Assembly (NCBI GenBank): GCA_964489715.1
Contig: CAZBAK010000022.1
Coordinates: 1 to 26,385, forward strand
DNA from: Tissierella_A sp964489715
GTDB taxonomy: Bacteria; Bacillota; Clostridia; Tissierellales; Tissierellaceae
Length of the DNA stretch: 26,385 nucleotides
Direction of reading: 5' to 3'
Part shown: piece by piece, positions 1 to 9,100 of the stretch
How the letters are laid out: every line of letters begins with the position of its first letter
How positions within the stretch are numbered: position 1 is the stretch's first letter
Notes under the pieces: generated by a model
Told to the model about the DNA's origin: nothing
Seen by the model: only the letters and a program-made list of their open reading frames with translations
Database searches by the model: none
Made by a program: the position numbers and the translations under genes

Positions 1-400
1 CTATAAAACTATTAGAAAAAGAATTGATAGACTACATGAATTAGCACAAATGGAAGAAGATGGGATTTTTGATCTTTTACCAAAGAAAGAAGTTATTGAT
101 TTAAAGCATGAAGAAGAGAGATTAGAGAAGTTTTTAGGTGGAATTAAAAACATGAATAAGATACCAGATGTCTTATTTATAGTTGATCCAAGAAAAGAAA
201 GAATAGCAGTTAAAGAGGCACATATACTTGGAATTCCTGTAGTAGCCATAGTTGATACTAACTGTGATCCTGATGAAATTGACTTTGTAATCCCTGGTAA
301 TGATGATGCTATTAGAGCAGTTAAATTATTAACTGAAACGATGGCTAATGCAGTATTAGAGGGAAAACAAGGAGAACAAATAGAGTCTGTTGAAGAGTAG
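1..400 (+). CDS. rpsB: 30S ribosomal protein S2 (3' part, 5' end outside window)
   Basis: C-terminal portion of ribosomal protein S2, a primary protein of the small subunit that sits between the head and body. The first complete codon is at position 2, and the frame is open from the window edge, so the real start lies upstream. The reading shows the family's conserved KRIDRLHEL segment, the FDLLPKKEV block and the D-P-R-K-E motif followed by EAHILGIPVVAIVDTNCDPD, ending with IPGNDDAIRAVKL; all are typical of S2. About 132 residues are visible. It is followed by tsf, the usual rpsB-tsf pairing. Identification is secure; only the N-terminus is missing. Confidence 0.97.
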   Translation, partial: YKTIRKRIDRLHELAQMEEDGIFDLLPKKEVIDLKHEEERLEKFLGGIKNMNKIPDVLFIVDPRKERIAVKEAHILGIPVVAIVDTNCDPDEIDFVIPGNDDAIRAVKLLTETMANAVLEGKQGEQIESVEE

Positions 401-449
401 AAAAAGCGGTAAGGGTCTGAGTAAATATACTTAGACACTTACCATTTTT
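401..449 (+). terminator. Hairpin between rpsB and tsf, probable attenuator
   Basis: Directly after the rpsB stop, GGTAAG (408-413) pairs with CTTACC (438-443) and GTCTGAG (415-421) pairs with CTTAGAC (430-436, one G-U). The two stems are separated only by a G/A mismatch. The loop is eight bases. An A5 run (401-405) before the stem can pair with T5 (445-449) after it, so the element looks like an intrinsic terminator readable from both strands. tsf starts 22 bases later with no clear promoter, so partial termination that sets the S2 to EF-Ts ratio is inferred. Confidence 0.65.
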
Positions 450-471
450 AACAATTGGAGGAGATAATGAT

Positions 472-1119
472 ATGAAAATAACAGCATCACTAGTAAAAGA
501 ACTTAGAGAAAAAACAGGTGCAGGAATGTTAGATTGTAAAAATACATTAGAAAAAACAGAAGGCGATCTTGAAAAAGCTATTGATTTATTAAGAGAAAAA
601 GGACTTGCTTCTGCTTCTAAAAAAGCTGGTAGAATTGCATCAGAAGGTTTAGTAGATTCTTATATACATGGTGGAAGAATTGGAGTTTTAATAGAAGTAA
701 ATGCTGAAACTGATTTTGTTTCTAAAACAGATGAATTTAAAGAGTTTGTAAGAGACATGGCTATGCAAGTAGCAGCTGCAAATCCACAATATGTAAGTAA
801 AGAAGATGTACCAGAAGAAGTAGCTGAAAGAGAAAAGCATGTTTTGATTCAACAAGCTATGAATGAAGGTAAGCCTGAAAATATAGCTCAAAAAATGGTT
901 GAAGGAAGAATGGGCAAGTTTTATGAAGAAATTTGTCTTTTAGAACAAGCTTTTATAAAAGATCCCAGCATAAAGATAAAAGATATTCTAAATGAACAAA
1001 TTGCTAAAATCGGTGAAAATATTAAAATTAGAAGATTTACAAGATATGAACTTGGTGAAGGTTTAGAAAAAAGAGAAGAAAACTTTGCAGATGAAGTAGC
1101 TAAACAAATGGGTAATTAA
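472..1119 (+). CDS. tsf: Translation elongation factor EF-Ts
   Basis: EF-Ts is the guanine nucleotide exchange factor that recycles EF-Tu-GDP. The N-terminus is a UBA-like helical domain (residues 1-45) with the signature LREKTGAGMLDCK. It is followed by the EF-Tu-contacting core, with ASEGLVDSYIH and the hallmark EVNAETDFV. At 215 residues it is the short form, lacking much of the extra helical insertion of the 283-residue E. coli protein; this is common in low-GC Gram-positives. The ATG at 472 has a TTGGAGGAG ribosome-binding site at 456-463. It lies between rpsB and pyrH, the standard order, with inverted repeats on both sides. Confidence 0.97.
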   Translation: MKITASLVKELREKTGAGMLDCKNTLEKTEGDLEKAIDLLREKGLASASKKAGRIASEGLVDSYIHGGRIGVLIEVNAETDFVSKTDEFKEFVRDMAMQVAAANPQYVSKEDVPEEVAEREKHVLIQQAMNEGKPENIAQKMVEGRMGKFYEEICLLEQAFIKDPSIKIKDILNEQIAKIGENIKIRRFTRYELGEGLEKREENFADEVAKQMGN

Positions 1120-1121
1120 TT

Positions 1122-1150
1122 AAATAGGGAACAATTTTTGTTCCCTATTT
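1122..1150 (+). terminator. Perfect 11-bp inverted repeat after tsf
   Basis: AAATAGGGAAC (1122-1132) and GTTCCCTATTT (1140-1150) are perfect complements around a seven-base T-rich loop. The 3' arm ends in TATTT, but no separate long T run follows, so it may be a modest terminator or an RNA end-protecting hairpin. No promoter is visible in the 32 bases before pyrH, which suggests some transcripts pass through. Confidence 0.6.
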
Positions 1151-1182
1151 ACTATGATTTTCTTACATAAGGAGTGTGTTAA

Positions 1183-1896
1183 ATGAAGCCCATATATAAA
1201 AGAATAGTTTTGAAATTAAGTGGGGAAGCATTGGCTGGAGAAAAAGGTTCTGGCATAGATACTCATACTGTAATGAGAATTGCTGAAGAAATAAAGGCAA
1301 TTCAAAATTTAGGTGTAGAAATTTCTATAGTAGTTGGTGGAGGGAACTTTTGGAGAGGTGCCAGTGTAAGTGAAATGGATAGAACTACTTCTGACCATAT
1401 GGGAATGCTTGGAACCGTTATGAATGCACTAGCGCTTCAAGATGGCTTAGAGAAACTAGATGTAATTACAAGAGTTCAGTCAGCAATTGATATGAAACAA
1501 ATCGCTGAGCCTTATATCAGAAGAAGAGCTGTAAGACATTTGGAAAAGAAAAGAGTAGTTATATTTGCAGCTGGTACTGGAAATCCTTATTTTTCAACAG
1601 ATACTACTGCGGCTTTAAGAGCTGCAGAGATAGAAGCTGAAGTTATATTAGTTGGGAAAAAGGGAGTAGATGGTATCTATGATTCTGATCCTAAGATAAA
1701 TAGTTCCGCTAAAAAGTTTGATAGTTTAACTTATATAGATATATTAAACTTAGGACTGGGAATAATGGATTCTACAGCCACTTCTCTATGTATGGATAAT
1801 AAAATTCCACTTATAGTTTTTGGAATAGATAAACCTGGTAATATCATTGATGTTGTCAGTGGAAAAAAAATAGGTACACATGTGAAGGAGGATTAA
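1183..1896 (+). CDS. pyrH: UMP kinase
   Basis: Phosphorylates UMP to UDP in pyrimidine nucleotide synthesis. It belongs to the amino-acid-kinase fold family and is a hexamer in bacteria. The protein has 237 residues, the usual length. Visible motifs are the N-terminal KLSGEAL, the glycine-rich VVGGGNFWRG, the UMP-binding region around TSDHMGMLGTVMNALAL, the central AAGTGNPYFSTDTTAALRA, and VGKKGVDGIYDSDP near the nucleotide site. The start ATG follows an AAGGAGTG ribosome-binding site at 1169-1176. The 3' end carries the ribosome-binding site for frr, which begins two bases after the stop, so the two are translationally linked. Confidence 0.97.
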   Translation: MKPIYKRIVLKLSGEALAGEKGSGIDTHTVMRIAEEIKAIQNLGVEISIVVGGGNFWRGASVSEMDRTTSDHMGMLGTVMNALALQDGLEKLDVITRVQSAIDMKQIAEPYIRRRAVRHLEKKRVVIFAAGTGNPYFSTDTTAALRAAEIEAEVILVGKKGVDGIYDSDPKINSSAKKFDSLTYIDILNLGLGIMDSTATSLCMDNKIPLIVFGIDKPGNIIDVVSGKKIGTHVKED

Positions 1897-1898
1897 TT

Positions 1899-2456
1899 AT
1901 GGATTTAGATATTCATAAGGTAACTGAGGAGAAAATGAGAAAAACAATTTCAGTTTATCAAGAAGAATTACAATCTATTAGAGCTGGGCGAGCAAACACT
2001 AGTCTTTTAGATAGAATAACTGTAGACTATTATGGACAAATGACTCCGCTTATACAGGTGGCTAGTATTTCAGCTCCTGAGCCTAGACTTCTATCTATAC
2101 AACCCTGGGATGTGAAGCTTATTCCTATTATAGAAAAAGCAATACTTGTATCAGATTTAGGAATAAATCCTACAAATGATGGCAAGATAATAAGACTTCA
2201 AATTCCTCAACTTACTGAAGAAAGAAGAAAAGAACTTACAAAAATAGTAAAGAAAAATGGAGAAAATGCAAAGGTTTCCATAAGAAACTTAAGAAGAGAT
2301 GGAATTGACTCTATTAAGAAAATGGAAAAAAACAAGGAATTAGACGAAGATCAAAGAAGAAGTGCAGAAGATAAAATGCAAAAGATAACAGATAAATTCA
2401 TCGAAGAAATAGATACTATTACAAAAGATAAAGAAGATGAGTTATTAGAAATATAA
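1899..2456 (+). CDS. frr: Ribosome recycling factor
   Basis: RRF, with EF-G, splits post-termination ribosomes. The 185-residue length is exactly that of the family. Diagnostic blocks are LQSIRAGRANTSLLD, VDYYGQMTPLIQVASI, the domain II segment around QPWDV, GINPTNDGKIIRLQIPQLTEERR, and the long C-terminal helix RNLRRDGIDSIKK. The AAGGAGG ribosome-binding site lies inside the end of pyrH. The gene closes the rpsB-tsf-pyrH-frr cluster and is followed immediately by a strong terminator. Confidence 0.98.
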   Translation: MDLDIHKVTEEKMRKTISVYQEELQSIRAGRANTSLLDRITVDYYGQMTPLIQVASISAPEPRLLSIQPWDVKLIPIIEKAILVSDLGINPTNDGKIIRLQIPQLTEERRKELTKIVKKNGENAKVSIRNLRRDGIDSIKKMEKNKELDEDQRRSAEDKMQKITDKFIEEIDTITKDKEDELLEI

Positions 2457-2458
2457 AT

Positions 2459-2487
2459 AAAACCCCTTCTTATAAGAAGGGGTTTTT
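2459..2487 (+). terminator. Rho-independent terminator between frr and uppS
   Basis: AAAACCCCTTCT (2459-2470) pairs with AGAAGGGGTTTTT (2475-2487) around a four-base loop. The stem has seven strong inner pairs flanked by A and T runs. This is a textbook intrinsic terminator. It ends five bases before the uppS ribosome-binding site, which leaves no room for a promoter between them. Confidence 0.9.
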
Positions 2488-2506
2488 AATGTTAGGAGAT
2501 ATAATT

Positions 2507-3253
2507 ATGAAAATTAAATCAGAAAAAGATGATTTGAAAAAACTAATTAATTTAGAAAAACTCCCAAAACATATTGCAATTATTATGGATGGAAATGGTA
2601 GATGGGCAAAAAAAAAATTATTACCTAGATATTTAGGTCATAGAGAGGGTATGAAAAGAGTTATAGAGGTTGTGACCTGGACCTCAAATTTAGGTATTAA
2701 ATATTTAACACTATATGCTTTTTCGACAGAAAACTGGAAAAGGCCTGAAGAAGAAATAAGCAATTTAATGAAAATCTTAATATTATATATTAAAAATGAA
2801 TTAAATACATTGATTGAGAATAATGTTAAATTAAATATCTTAGGAGACCTATCTAAGCTTCCTGCCTCAGCTCGTAGAGAGGTGGAAAGAGCAGTTTATA
2901 AAACCAAAGATAATGATGGCATGGTTCTAAATATAGCATTAAACTACGGTGGTAAAGATGAAATAATATATGCGGTCAAAAACTTGCTAAATGATTTTAA
3001 ATCAGATAATATTAAAATTGAAGATTTAAATACTGAGATCTTTTCTACATATTTATATACTAAAAATCAACCTGATCCTGACTTATTAATCAGACCAAGT
3101 GGTGAGCTAAGAATTAGTAATTTTATGCTATACCAAATAGCATATACTGAATTATGGTTTTCTGATATATTGTGGCCTGATTTTTCTGAAGTAGATTTAT
3201 ATAAAGCTATACTTGATTTTCAAAAAAGAAGTAGACGATTTGGGGGACTATAA
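2507..3253 (+). CDS. uppS: Isoprenyl transferase (undecaprenyl diphosphate synthase)
   Basis: Condenses isopentenyl diphosphate onto farnesyl diphosphate in the cis configuration. The product is the C55 lipid carrier for peptidoglycan and wall polymers. The signature IIMDGNGRWAKK begins at residue 26, with catalytic Asp at about 28. It is followed by GHREGMKRV, YAFSTENWKRP and the C-terminal LLIRPSGELRISNFMLYQ with ELWFSDILWPDF. I chose ATG 2507 (248 residues) because TTAGGAG at 2492-2498 sits at the right distance. An in-frame ATG at 2489 lies within the tail of the preceding terminator and has no ribosome-binding site. It is first in a tight block with cdsA, rseP, ispG and polC. Confidence 0.96.
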   Translation: MKIKSEKDDLKKLINLEKLPKHIAIIMDGNGRWAKKKLLPRYLGHREGMKRVIEVVTWTSNLGIKYLTLYAFSTENWKRPEEEISNLMKILILYIKNELNTLIENNVKLNILGDLSKLPASARREVERAVYKTKDNDGMVLNIALNYGGKDEIIYAVKNLLNDFKSDNIKIEDLNTEIFSTYLYTKNQPDPDLLIRPSGELRISNFMLYQIAYTELWFSDILWPDFSEVDLYKAILDFQKRSRRFGGL

Positions 3254-4030
3254 TTGAAAGAGACACAGAAAAGAATTTTATCTGCAATAATAGGTATTGT
3301 TTTATTAATATTCATTATTAATAAGGGAAATATATTTTTATATACAAGTGTATTTATTGTATCATTAATAGGTTTAAGAGAATTCTATTTTGCTGTAAAG
3401 GAGATAGATTTAAAACCTTTATCTTATATTGGATATTTTACTACTTTTTTATTATATATAAGTAATTATTATAGCCATATAGACATACGTTTTATTATCT
3501 TTTTTACTATAATAACTTCATTAACGTTGTACTTATTTAGTAAAAATATAAGAATAATAGATTTAGGAGTTACTTTTTTAGGTATATTATATATACCATT
3601 TTTATTTTCATATATAAATCTCTTAAATAAAAGCATTTATATATGGCTTATTTTTATAATATCTTTTGGTACAGATACATTTGCTTATTTAGGCGGTAAA
3701 TATTTTGGTAAAAGAAAACTTTGGCCAGAAATAAGCCCAAATAAAACCATAGAGGGTTCTATAAGTGGTGTATTAGGAAGCCTTCTACTGACAGTTTTAT
3801 TTTCCTTATATATTAAAAGAGAATCTTTCTTTCTATTGGCAATACTTTCTATTGTTGTATCTATATTCTCTCAAGTAGGAGATTTAATAGCGTCAAAAAT
3901 TAAAAGAAGTGTAAAATTGAAGGATTATGGATATATAATGCCGGGTCATGGTGGTATATTGGATCGATTTGATAGTATTATTTTAGGAGCACCTTTAATA
4001 TATTATTATATAGAGTATTTTATAAAATGA
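3254..4030 (+). CDS. cdsA: Phosphatidate cytidylyltransferase
   Basis: Integral membrane enzyme that makes CDP-diacylglycerol from phosphatidate and CTP, the precursor used by PgsA further along this window. Hydrophobic segments run through most of the 258 residues. The C-terminal family signature is clear: SKIKRSVKLKDYG, then MPGHGGILDRFDS, with the histidine at about residue 232. The start is a TTG directly abutting the uppS stop, with GGGGGA at 3242-3247 as ribosome-binding site. There is no other start near the expected N-terminus. dxr, often the next gene in relatives, is absent here. Confidence 0.95.
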   Translation: MKETQKRILSAIIGIVLLIFIINKGNIFLYTSVFIVSLIGLREFYFAVKEIDLKPLSYIGYFTTFLLYISNYYSHIDIRFIIFFTIITSLTLYLFSKNIRIIDLGVTFLGILYIPFLFSYINLLNKSIYIWLIFIISFGTDTFAYLGGKYFGKRKLWPEISPNKTIEGSISGVLGSLLLTVLFSLYIKRESFFLLAILSIVVSIFSQVGDLIASKIKRSVKLKDYGYIMPGHGGILDRFDSIILGAPLIYYYIEYFIK

Positions 4031-4046
4031 AAAAGGTGGTGGATTT

Positions 4047-5051
4047 ATGCAAACAGCAATAGCAGCAATATTTGTCTTTCTTTTAGTGATACTACTGCAT
4101 GAATTAGGTCACTTTACTGTAGCTAAACTAGTAGGCATTAAGGTGAAAGAATTCGCTATTGGTATGGGACCAACAGTATTTAACACTAAAAAGGGTGAAA
4201 CTAAATATAGTTTAAGACTTCTTCCCATAGGTGGATATGTAAGCATGGAAGGTGAAGATGAGGATTCTAATGATCCTAGAAGTTTTAATAAGGCTTCTGT
4301 TTTTTCTAGAATGGCAGTTTTAATAGCAGGTTCTTTTATGAATTTTGTACTGGCTATAATAGTACTTTCAATAGTATCTTTTAATACTGGTATGCCAACT
4401 ACAATAATAGAAAATACAACAAAAGATTCTCCTGCTCAAATGGCTGGAATAGTTAAAGGCGATGAGATAATAGCAATTGATAATGTGAAAATCGATAATT
4501 GGGAACAAGTAATAGATGAAATTGGAAATAAGAGTCAAAATAAGCAGTTTGAAATAAATGTATTAAGAGATGGAGAAAAGTTTAATTTTGATGTAACTCC
4601 TAAAGTCGAAAATAATAGAATGATTATAGGTATAGAAACTAAAATGGAAAAAAGTGTCAGTGGAGCAATAAAAGGTGGATTTCAAAAAACTGGAATGATT
4701 TTAAATGCTATGTTTGATTTCGTAAAGATGGCTTTCAGAGGTCAAGTATCCACTAGAGATCTATCAGGACCGGTTGGCGTCATAAGTATTGTAGGTGAGG
4801 CAGCAAAAACAGGTTTTACTGATGTATTACTTATATTAGGATTTATAAGTGTAAATTTAGGTTTCTTTAATCTTTTACCTATTCCAGCTTTAGATGGAAG
4901 TAGATTAATATTTCTCTTTATAGAACTTGTAAGAGGAAAACCCATCTCTCCTGAAAAAGAAAACTTTGTCCATATAATAGGATTTGTTTTATTAATAGGA
5001 CTTATGATTATAGTAACCTATAGGGACTTAATAAGAATTAATATATTTTAA
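4047..5051 (+). CDS. rseP: Site-2 zinc metalloprotease, RseP/RasP family
   Basis: Intramembrane protease that cleaves membrane-embedded substrates such as anti-sigma factors and remnant signal peptides. The first transmembrane helix carries the zinc motif HELGH at residues 18-22. A PDZ domain follows at roughly residues 120-200 (SPAQMAGIVKGDEIIAIDN). The third metal ligand lies in the C-terminal membrane motif FNLLPIPALDGSRL. The length of 334 is typical for Firmicutes with one PDZ domain. ATG 4047 is preceded by AAAGGTGGTGG. It lies 16 bases after cdsA. The substrates in this organism cannot be read from the window. Confidence 0.94.
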   Translation: MQTAIAAIFVFLLVILLHELGHFTVAKLVGIKVKEFAIGMGPTVFNTKKGETKYSLRLLPIGGYVSMEGEDEDSNDPRSFNKASVFSRMAVLIAGSFMNFVLAIIVLSIVSFNTGMPTTIIENTTKDSPAQMAGIVKGDEIIAIDNVKIDNWEQVIDEIGNKSQNKQFEINVLRDGEKFNFDVTPKVENNRMIIGIETKMEKSVSGAIKGGFQKTGMILNAMFDFVKMAFRGQVSTRDLSGPVGVISIVGEAAKTGFTDVLLILGFISVNLGFFNLLPIPALDGSRLIFLFIELVRGKPISPEKENFVHIIGFVLLIGLMIIVTYRDLIRINIF

Positions 5052-5062
5052 AGGTGGTTAAT

Positions 5063-6112
5063 ATGAGAAAAAAAACAAAAGTTATAAAGGTTGGAAACAT
5101 ACTTATAGGAGGAAATAATCCTATATCAATACAATCTATGACTAATACTATAACTAAGGATATAGAAGCTACTGTAGGCCAGATAAGGGAATTAGAAGTA
5201 GCTGGATGTGATATTATAAGGATGGCTATAACAGATACTGAAGATGCTAGAGCTATAAAAAAAATAAAAGAAAAAATAAATATTCCTATTATAGCTGATA
5301 TTCAGTATGACTATAAACTTGCTTTAGAGTCTATAAAACATGGGGTAGATGGTCTTAGAATAAATCCAGGGAATATAGGCAGTTTAGATAAAGTAAAGGA
5401 AATAGTAAAGGCTTGTAAAGAAAGAGATATTTCTATTAGAATAGGGGTAAATTCTGGCTCTATAAAAAAAGAATATCTTGAAAAATATAATGGAGTTAAT
5501 GAATACTCTATGGTTGAAAGCGCATTAGAGCAAGTTCGAGTTTTAGAGAGCTTAGATTTTAATCAGATTAAAATTTCATTAAAAGCTAGTAATGTACCAT
5601 TAAGTATAAGGTCCTATACTAAAATGAGTGAAGTACGAAATTATCCTCTTCATTTAGGTATTACTGAAGCAGGTCCTGGAATTAAAGGTACAGTAAAATC
5701 AGCAGTAGGTATAGGGGCGCTTTTGTCTATGGGAATAGGAGATACTATAAGAGTCTCACTTACGGAGAATCCAGTTGAAGAAATAAAAGTAGGAAGAGAG
5801 ATATTAAAGTCTTTAGGCTTATTAGAAGGTGGTTTAGAGTTAATATCTTGCCCAACCTGTGCGAGAACTAAAATTGATCTAATTGAACTTGTTAAAGAAG
5901 CTGAAAAAAGATTAGAAGATATAAATGTAAATTTAAAAGTAGCAATAATGGGATGTCCTGTAAATGGACCAGGGGAAGCAAAAGAAGCAGACATAGGTAT
6001 TGCAGGTGGAAATGGTGAAGGAATAATTTTCATTAAAGGTAAAATAGTTAAAAAAGTAAAAGAAGAAGAACTTTTAGATGAGCTAGTTAAACAGATAAAG
6101 AAGATTAGCTAA
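5063..6112 (+). CDS. ispG: 4-hydroxy-3-methylbut-2-enyl diphosphate synthase (GcpE)
   Basis: Iron-sulfur enzyme of the MEP isoprenoid pathway, acting two steps before IPP, the building block used by UppS. The four cluster ligands known from E. coli are matched in order and spacing: C263 and C266 (ISCPTCARTK), C298 (MGCPVNGPGE) and E305. An N-terminal TIM-barrel region includes PISIQSMTNT and LRINPGNIG. ATG 5063 is preferred (349 residues), with AAGGTGG at 5051-5057 as ribosome-binding site; the in-frame GTG at 5054 lies inside that site. It starts 11 bases after the rseP stop. Its presence implies a functional MEP pathway, although dxr is not in this cluster. Confidence 0.96.
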   Translation: MRKKTKVIKVGNILIGGNNPISIQSMTNTITKDIEATVGQIRELEVAGCDIIRMAITDTEDARAIKKIKEKINIPIIADIQYDYKLALESIKHGVDGLRINPGNIGSLDKVKEIVKACKERDISIRIGVNSGSIKKEYLEKYNGVNEYSMVESALEQVRVLESLDFNQIKISLKASNVPLSIRSYTKMSEVRNYPLHLGITEAGPGIKGTVKSAVGIGALLSMGIGDTIRVSLTENPVEEIKVGREILKSLGLLEGGLELISCPTCARTKIDLIELVKEAEKRLEDINVNLKVAIMGCPVNGPGEAKEADIGIAGGNGEGIIFIKGKIVKKVKEEELLDELVKQIKKIS

Positions 6113-6152
6113 GTTAAACAAGAAAGTATTAGAAATAGGAGGAATATCCTAT

Positions 6153-9100
6153 ATGGAAATCATAAGTTTAAATAAAATTATTAAAGAAGAAAAATATTCT
6201 CATTTATTAAGTGTGCCTATTAATATAACGAATATAAGAATAGATAAAGAAAAAATGGATCTGCATATTAATCTAGAATCTTCAGAAATAGTATCATATA
6301 AATACTTCTTAGAAATAGAAAAATATTTTGAAAATCTTTTTGAGGAATTTAATTTAAGATTAAAAATAAAATATAATACTAATATTGAGTTTGATAAAAA
6401 TAGAAAACTATATATACAAAATATAAAAGAATTTATAAATAGCTTAATTCCTTCTAGTATCTCTTGGATTGAAGAATTAAGCTATGATTTTACAAACAAT
6501 AATCTATCCTTAGAATTTCCAAATGAAATGTCATTTTTATCCCTGGAAAAACAAGGAACTTTAAGGCGACTTAAAGATAAAGTTAAATATGAATTAAACT
6601 TAGACCTAAAAAGTAGTAAAAATATATGTAATGAATATAATAGTAATTTCTTACAAGATAGATTAGATGAAGAAAAAGTATTCTCTAAAACTATACTAGA
6701 GAATACAATTCCTGCTTCATCAAAGAAAGGAAGCAAGTTAAAATCTAGTAATTATTCCTTTGGTAAAGCTATCAAAGGCGAACCTATGGATATAAGTGAA
6801 ATTAATCTTCAAACAGGATCTTGTGTTATAAAAGGTGAAGTTTTTGACATTGATTTTAGAGAAATTAGAGGTAATAAAACCATAGTAACTTTTTATATAA
6901 CTGATAAAAAAGACTCTACTTTAGTAAAAGTTTTCTTAAAAAATGAAGAGGCTGAGAATCTATTAGATAATTTGGAAGAAGAAGCATATGTTGTTTTACA
7001 AGGTGATGTAATATACGATAATTTTTCTAGATGTCAAGTAGTTATGTTAAAATCTTTAAAACCCTTAGCTAAAATTGAGAGGCTGGATAGCTCTCCTGAA
7101 AAAAGAGTAGAACTTCATCTACATACAAAAATGAGTTCTATGGATGGTATAACTACTGTAAATAAGCTAATTGAACAAGCTCATAAATGGGGTCATAAGG
7201 CTGTAGCAGTGACAGATCATGGAGTTGTGCAAGCATTTCCAGAAGCTATGCAAATGAGTAAGAAACTAGGTATTAAAGTCTTGTATGGTGTAGAGGGATA
7301 CCTAGTAAATGATAAAAAAGAAATAATATCAGGATTAGATTATAGCAAAAACTATGAAGAGTTTGTAATCTTTGATATAGAAACTACAGGATTATCAGCC
7401 ATAAACGATTCTATTACAGAAATAGGAGCTATAAAAATAAAAAATGGTCAAGTAATAGATAGTTTTAGTCATTTAGTGAACCCTGAAAGACCTATTCCAG
7501 AATTTATAACTAAATTAACTGGTATTACTGATGAAATGGTAGAAGAAAAACCTACTATTGAAAATATTATTCCCCTATTTAAAGAATTTATAACTGATAG
7601 TGTTCTTATAGCACATAATGCTAATTTTGATGTAGGGTTTATCCGTGAAAATTTGAAAAAGGTTAAAATGGAATTAGCTAATCCTGTATTAGATACTTTA
7701 GAACTCTCAAGAGCTGTATTTCCAGATCTTAAAAACCATAAATTAAACACCTTGGCCAAACATTTAGATATAAATTTAGAAAACCATCATAGGGCTTTAG
7801 ATGATGCTGAAGCTACTAAGGATATTTTCTTAAAGATAATGGAATTATTGGAAGATAAGGGAATAGATGATTTAGATTCTTTAAATCATTTAAATGTAAA
7901 TAAAGATATAACTAAAGATAGTGTATATCACGTAACTATATTAGCTAAAAATCTAGTAGGATTAAAAAACTTATATAGATTGATATCAGATTCCCATATA
8001 AAATATTTCCATAGAAGACCAAGGATATCCAAGTCACTTTTAGAAGAAAATAGAGAGGGACTTTTAATAGGTAGTGCTTGTGAGGCTGGAGAGTTATTTA
8101 AAGCTTTAACTTCAAATAGAAGTTATTCTGAAGTTAGGAATATAGTAAAGTTTTATGATTATTTAGAAATTCAGCCTTTAGATAATAACAAACATCTACT
8201 GAGAAATGGAATAATGAAAAACTATGAACAACTTCAAAATTTGAATAAAAAAATATATGATTTAGGTAGAAAATATAATAAGATAGTGGTTGCTACTGGA
8301 GATGTTCACTTTTTAAATCCTGAAGATGAAGTATATAGAAGGATTTTAATGACAGGTCAGGGTTTTTCTGATGCTGAAGATCAAGCGCCACTTTATTTTA
8401 AGACAACAGATGAAATGTTAAAGGAATTTGACTATCTTGGAGAAGATATAGCAAGAGAAGTAGTAATAGATAATACCAATTTAATAAACGATATGATAGA
8501 AAATATACAGCCAATACCAGAGGGAACATATCCACCTGTAATTGAAGGTTCTGAACAAGAGCTTAAAGATATAACATATAAAAAAGCATATGAGATATAT
8601 GGAAATCCACTACCTGAAATAGTGGAAAAAAGGCTATGCAGAGAATTAAATTCTATAATTGAAAATGGTTATGCTGTAATGTATATAATATCTCAAAAAC
8701 TAGTGTGGAAATCAATAGAAGATGGATACCTAGTAGGATCACGTGGTTCTGTAGGTTCTTCATTTGTGGCTACTATGAGTGGTATAACAGAAGTAAATCC
8801 GTTAGAACCTCACTATATTTGTCCGAATTGTAAATTTAGTGAGTTTTTTGAAGGTGGTAGTATAGCCTCAGGCTCAGATCTGCCTGATAAAGATTGTCCT
8901 AATTGTGGAAGCTTTTTAAATAAAGATGGACAGGATATTCCCTTTGAAGTATTTTTAGGTTTTGAAGGTGATAAAGAACCTGATATTGATCTAAACTTTG
9001 CAGGAGAATATCAATCTGTTGCTCATAAGTATACAGAAGAATTGTTTGGAGAAGATTATGTTTTTAGAGCTGGTACAATAGGAACCATAGCAGATAAAAC

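Noticed and set aside
1..438. Minus-strand open frame opposite rpsB, and similar antisense frames opposite tsf, rseP, ispG, polC, nrnA, dut, ftsK, pgsA and cinA
   Set aside because: They lie wholly or almost wholly opposite well-supported genes, have low-complexity Ser/Ile/Phe-rich translations, and show no recognisable domain.
2489..2507. Upstream ATG as start of uppS
   Set aside because: It overlaps the end of the frr terminator and has no ribosome-binding site, whereas ATG 2507 has TTAGGAG at the right distance.
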